From the NCBI GenBank assembly GCA_023253795.1, contig JALRFG010000026.1, forward strand, positions 8,595-16,730: DNA of 8,136 bases, in the 5' to 3' direction. This DNA is from Methylocystis sp. GTDB taxonomy: Bacteria > Pseudomonadota > Alphaproteobacteria > Rhizobiales > Beijerinckiaceae. The notes under the pieces were generated by a model. It saw only the letters and a program-made list of their open reading frames with translations, searched no databases and was not told where the DNA came from. Positions 5,388-8,136 of the stretch are shown here, piece after piece. The position numbers were made by a program, and so were the translations under genes. Positions within the stretch are counted from its first letter, which is position 1; the number at the start of each line of letters is the position of its first letter.

Positions 5388-8136
5388 AACCGGTCGAGGT
5401 CGAACACGCGCCACGCGAAGTCTTCGACGGCCTGGCGTCTAGCATGAGTTTTCGCGGGCTGCGTGAGGCCTTGCGGCCGGCCATTGCAGCGATCAGCATC
5501 GATGCGCGCAGTGACGCCGATCGACGCGCGGCAGTGCTTGACCTGCTGCGAGACGCGCTGGCGCAGGGTCGGGCGCGCGCCCGCACGCAACTCGAAGCGG
5601 GTGGACGCGGAACGAACTGCGGACGGCTGTTGTCCGAGCTTGAGGACGAACTGATCGGCGCCATTTACAATTATGTCGTCGGTTATGTGCATGTCGCCGA
5701 TAACCCGGCTTTCGTCGAACGTCTCGCGATTGTCGCGGTTGGCGGCTACGGACGCGGGATGCTGGCGCCCGGCTCCGATATCGATCTGCTGTTTCTGTTG
5801 CCCAACAAGCAGACGCCATGGGGCGAGAGCGTCGTTGAAGCGATCCTGTATCTTTTATGGGATCTGCGTCAGAAAGTTGGTCATGCGACACGTTCGATTG
5901 CGGAATGCATTCGTCAGTCGCAGACGGATATGACCATCCGCACGACATTGCTTGAAGCGCGCTTTATTCTTGGAAACGCCGATCTGTTTGGCGAATTACA
6001 GGAAACTTTTGATCGGGAAATCGCCCGCACTGACGCTTCTGAATTTGTCGCCGCCAAACTGGCGGAGCGCGCGGCGCGCGTAAAACGCGCCGGCGCCTCG
6101 CGTTATCTGGTCGAGCCCAATGTCAAGGAAGGCAAGGGCGGCCTGCGTGATCTCAACACGCTGTTCTGGATCGCGAAATATGTCTATCGCGTGCGAGAGC
6201 CGCGAGAGCTTGTCGCCGCCGGCTTGTTCACGCCTGCCGAATATAGCCTGTTTGAGCGCTGTGAAGAGTTTTTATGGACTGTGCGCTGTCATTTGCATTT
6301 TGCGCGCGGTCGCGCCGATGAGCGTCTGACCTTCGACATTCAGCCGCTGCTCGCCGAGCGCATGGGCTATCACGACCGCGCCGGCCTGTCGCGCGTCGAA
6401 CGGTTCATGAAGCATTATTTCCTTGTCGCCAAGGATGTCGGTGATCTCACCGCGATCGTCTGCGCAGCGCTGGAGGCGCGTCAGGCCAAGCCGCGCGCCA
6501 TTTTTGAGCGGTTTCTGCAACCGTTTCGCCGTCGCCGCGCCAAAGGAAAGATGGGCGATTTCATTATCGCCAATGATCGCATCTCGATCCTTGACGATGA
6601 TATTTTCCGACGTGATCCGGTCAATATTCTTCGCCTGTTCTGGCTGGCGGATCATCATGGGCTGCCATTCCATCCTGACGCCTTGCGCGCCGTCGCTCGT
6701 TCAGTGCGCGAGATCGACGCCGATTTGCGCGCCGATCCGGAAGCCAATCGGCTGTTTCTTGAAATTTTAATGTCTCGCAATATGACGGAAATTGTGTTGC
6801 GCCGCATGAACGAAACCGGCGTGCTGGGACGCTTTGTCCCTGACTTCGGCCGCATTGTCGCGCTGATGCAGTTCAATATGTATCATCATTATACGGTCGA
6901 CGAGCATCTGCTGCGCGCCGTCGGCGGCCTTTCTGATCTTGAGGCCGGACGCCTGCCAGAGCAGAAAAAAATTATTGGCGATCTGCTGCCGGAAATCGTC
7001 AATCGCAAGGTTTTGTATCTCGGCCTTTTCCTTCACGACATCGCCAAGGGACGCAAAGAGGATCACTCCATCGCCGGCATGGAGGTCGCGCGCCGACTAT
7101 GTCCGCGGCTTGGCTTTACGCCCGGCGAAACCGAAACCGTCGCCTGGCTGGTCGAACAGCATCTGACCATGTCCAGCTTCGCGCAAAGCCGCGATCTGTC
7201 CGATCCGGCGACCATCGAGCATTTCGCCGCCATCGTGCAAACGATGGAGCGGTTGAAAATGCTCTTCGTGCTGACGATTTGCGACATCAACGCGGTTGGT
7301 CCCGGCGTGCTCGACGCCTGGAAAGCGCAATTGCTGCTGATGCTCTATTGGGAGACGGAAGTCGTGCTGCGCGGCGGACATTCGACTGTCGATCGCAAAA
7401 GTCGCGTCGCTGCGGCGCAGGTGGAGCTGCGCGCTGCGCTGCCGGACTGGGACGACGCGACGTTTGAGGCCTATACAAAGCGTCATTATCCCGCCTACTG
7501 GCTGAAAGTTGACGCCGACCGCAAGGCGCGCCACGCCGAAATGCTGCGTGCGCTCGATGGCGCCGATGCGCCTTTGGCGACGGATGTGCGGCTCGACCCC
7601 GAGCGTGGCGTGGTCGAACTGACGGTGATCGCGCCGGATCATCGGCGATTATTATCGATCATCGCCGGCGGCTGCGCCGCCAGCGGCGCCAATATTGTCG
7701 ATGCGCATATCTTCACCACCATGGATGGGCTGGCGCTCGACACGATCTTCTTCTCCCGCGCCTTCACCTATGATGATGACGAGATCCGTCGCGCCGAACG
7801 TATCGCGACGCTGATCGCCCGCGCCCTGCGGGGCGAGGCGGTGATTTCCGAGGTGTTGCAGGCGCGCGGCGCCATCCGGCCGGCGATTGCGGATTTTCCG
7901 GTGGCGCCGGATGTTGTCGTCGACAACAGCCTCTCCAATGTCTACACCGTCATCGAGGTTTCGGGGCTGGATCGCGGCGGTCTGCTCTATGATCTCACCA
8001 ACGCGATTTCAAAGCTCAATCTTAACATCGCCTCGGCTCACATCACGACCTTCGGCGAGCGCGCGGTCGACGCCTTTTATGTGACCGATCTCACCGGGGC
8101 CAAGGTGATTTCGCCCCAGCGACAGGCGACCATCCG
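5384..8136 (+). CDS. glnD: PII uridylyltransferase/uridylyl-removing enzyme (3' end cut)
   Basis: This bifunctional nitrogen sensor uridylylates PII proteins (GlnB/GlnK) when glutamine is low and removes UMP when glutamine is high. The frame is open from the ATG at 5384 to the window edge: 917 codons plus 2 nt, with no internal stop on reading it through. Homologues are about 930-950 residues, so only a short C-terminal piece should be missing. The nucleotidyltransferase motif GGYGRGMLAPGSDIDLLFL is at 120-138, with catalytic D132 and D134. KEGKGGLRD is at 248-256. The HD domain of the uridylyl-removing activity includes H501/H502, H551-D552 (LFLHDIAKG), H593 and D634. The first ACT domain starts at about 744 (VELTVIAPDHRRLL). 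The second starts at about 854 (YTVIEVSGLDRGGLLYDL) and is nearly complete. Both ACT domains are the known glutamine-sensing part. The 4-bp ATGA overlap with gshB and the weak upstream ribosome site suggest coupling. All key residues are present. Confidence 0.97.
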   Translation, partial: MKPVEVEHAPREVFDGLASSMSFRGLREALRPAIAAISIDARSDADRRAAVLDLLRDALAQGRARARTQLEAGGRGTNCGRLLSELEDELIGAIYNYVVGYVHVADNPAFVERLAIVAVGGYGRGMLAPGSDIDLLFLLPNKQTPWGESVVEAILYLLWDLRQKVGHATRSIAECIRQSQTDMTIRTTLLEARFILGNADLFGELQETFDREIARTDASEFVAAKLAERAARVKRAGASRYLVEPNVKEGKGGLRDLNTLFWIAKYVYRVREPRELVAAGLFTPAEYSLFERCEEFLWTVRCHLHFARGRADERLTFDIQPLLAERMGYHDRAGLSRVERFMKHYFLVAKDVGDLTAIVCAALEARQAKPRAIFERFLQPFRRRRAKGKMGDFIIANDRISILDDDIFRRDPVNILRLFWLADHHGLPFHPDALRAVARSVREIDADLRADPEANRLFLEILMSRNMTEIVLRRMNETGVLGRFVPDFGRIVALMQFNMYHHYTVDEHLLRAVGGLSDLEAGRLPEQKKIIGDLLPEIVNRKVLYLGLFLHDIAKGRKEDHSIAGMEVARRLCPRLGFTPGETETVAWLVEQHLTMSSFAQSRDLSDPATIEHFAAIVQTMERLKMLFVLTICDINAVGPGVLDAWKAQLLLMLYWETEVVLRGGHSTVDRKSRVAAAQVELRAALPDWDDATFEAYTKRHYPAYWLKVDADRKARHAEMLRALDGADAPLATDVRLDPERGVVELTVIAPDHRRLLSIIAGGCAASGANIVDAHIFTTMDGLALDTIFFSRAFTYDDDEIRRAERIATLIARALRGEAVISEVLQARGAIRPAIADFPVAPDVVVDNSLSNVYTVIEVSGLDRGGLLYDLTNAISKLNLNIASAHITTFGERAVDAFYVTDLTGAKVISPQRQATI

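Noticed and set aside
7097..7642. Minus-strand 181-codon frame inside glnD
   Set aside because: It is antisense to the HD and ACT-proximal part of glnD, whose frame is continuous with all key motifs present.

Overview
The window looks like ordinary chromosome from an alphaproteobacterium, most likely Hyphomicrobiales (Beijerinckiaceae/Methylocystaceae-like). This is inferred from the high-GC coding style, the long PDH-type dihydrolipoamide dehydrogenase, the Omp25/Omp31-style outer-membrane barrel and the alphaproteobacterial forms of GshB and GlnD. I see no RNA gene, insertion sequence, prophage, CRISPR array or recognisable defence system.

Layout: (1) 93-1529 (+) lpdA, the FAD/NAD-dependent E3 subunit of 2-oxo acid dehydrogenases. 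(2) 1594-2139 (+) an exported peroxiredoxin of the Bcp/PrxQ type, starting 64 bp after lpdA. (3) 2161-3969 (-) a 602-residue outer-membrane protein convergent with the peroxiredoxin (21 bp apart). It joins an Omp25/Omp31-like barrel to a second barrel-like half and has a signal peptide and a terminal aromatic residue. (4) 3970-4415, a 446-bp divergent intergenic region with several dyad symmetries and a consensus TATAAT box. It has no convincing gene, but one short reading frame is weakly reminiscent of YraN, which often precedes gshB in alphaproteobacteria. (5) 4416-5387 (+) gshB, glutathione synthetase. (6) 5384 to the window end (+) glnD, the bifunctional PII uridylyltransferase/uridylyl-removing enzyme. 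It overlaps gshB by ATGA and is cut by the window edge near its C-terminus.

Three genes handle redox or thiol chemistry (lpdA, peroxiredoxin, gshB), but in different compartments: Lpd and GshB are cytoplasmic and the peroxiredoxin is predicted periplasmic. gshB and glnD appear to form one transcription and translation unit, placing a glutathione gene directly before the master nitrogen sensor. The most unusual material is non-coding: a perfect 8-bp-arm hairpin just upstream of the outer-membrane protein gene, a 12-bp palindrome over its start codons, and a gshB start with no visible Shine-Dalgarno sequence that sits both 16 bp after a TATAAT box and in a TAATG overlap with a 22-codon upstream frame. 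I did not find strong evidence of a previously undescribed multi-gene system.
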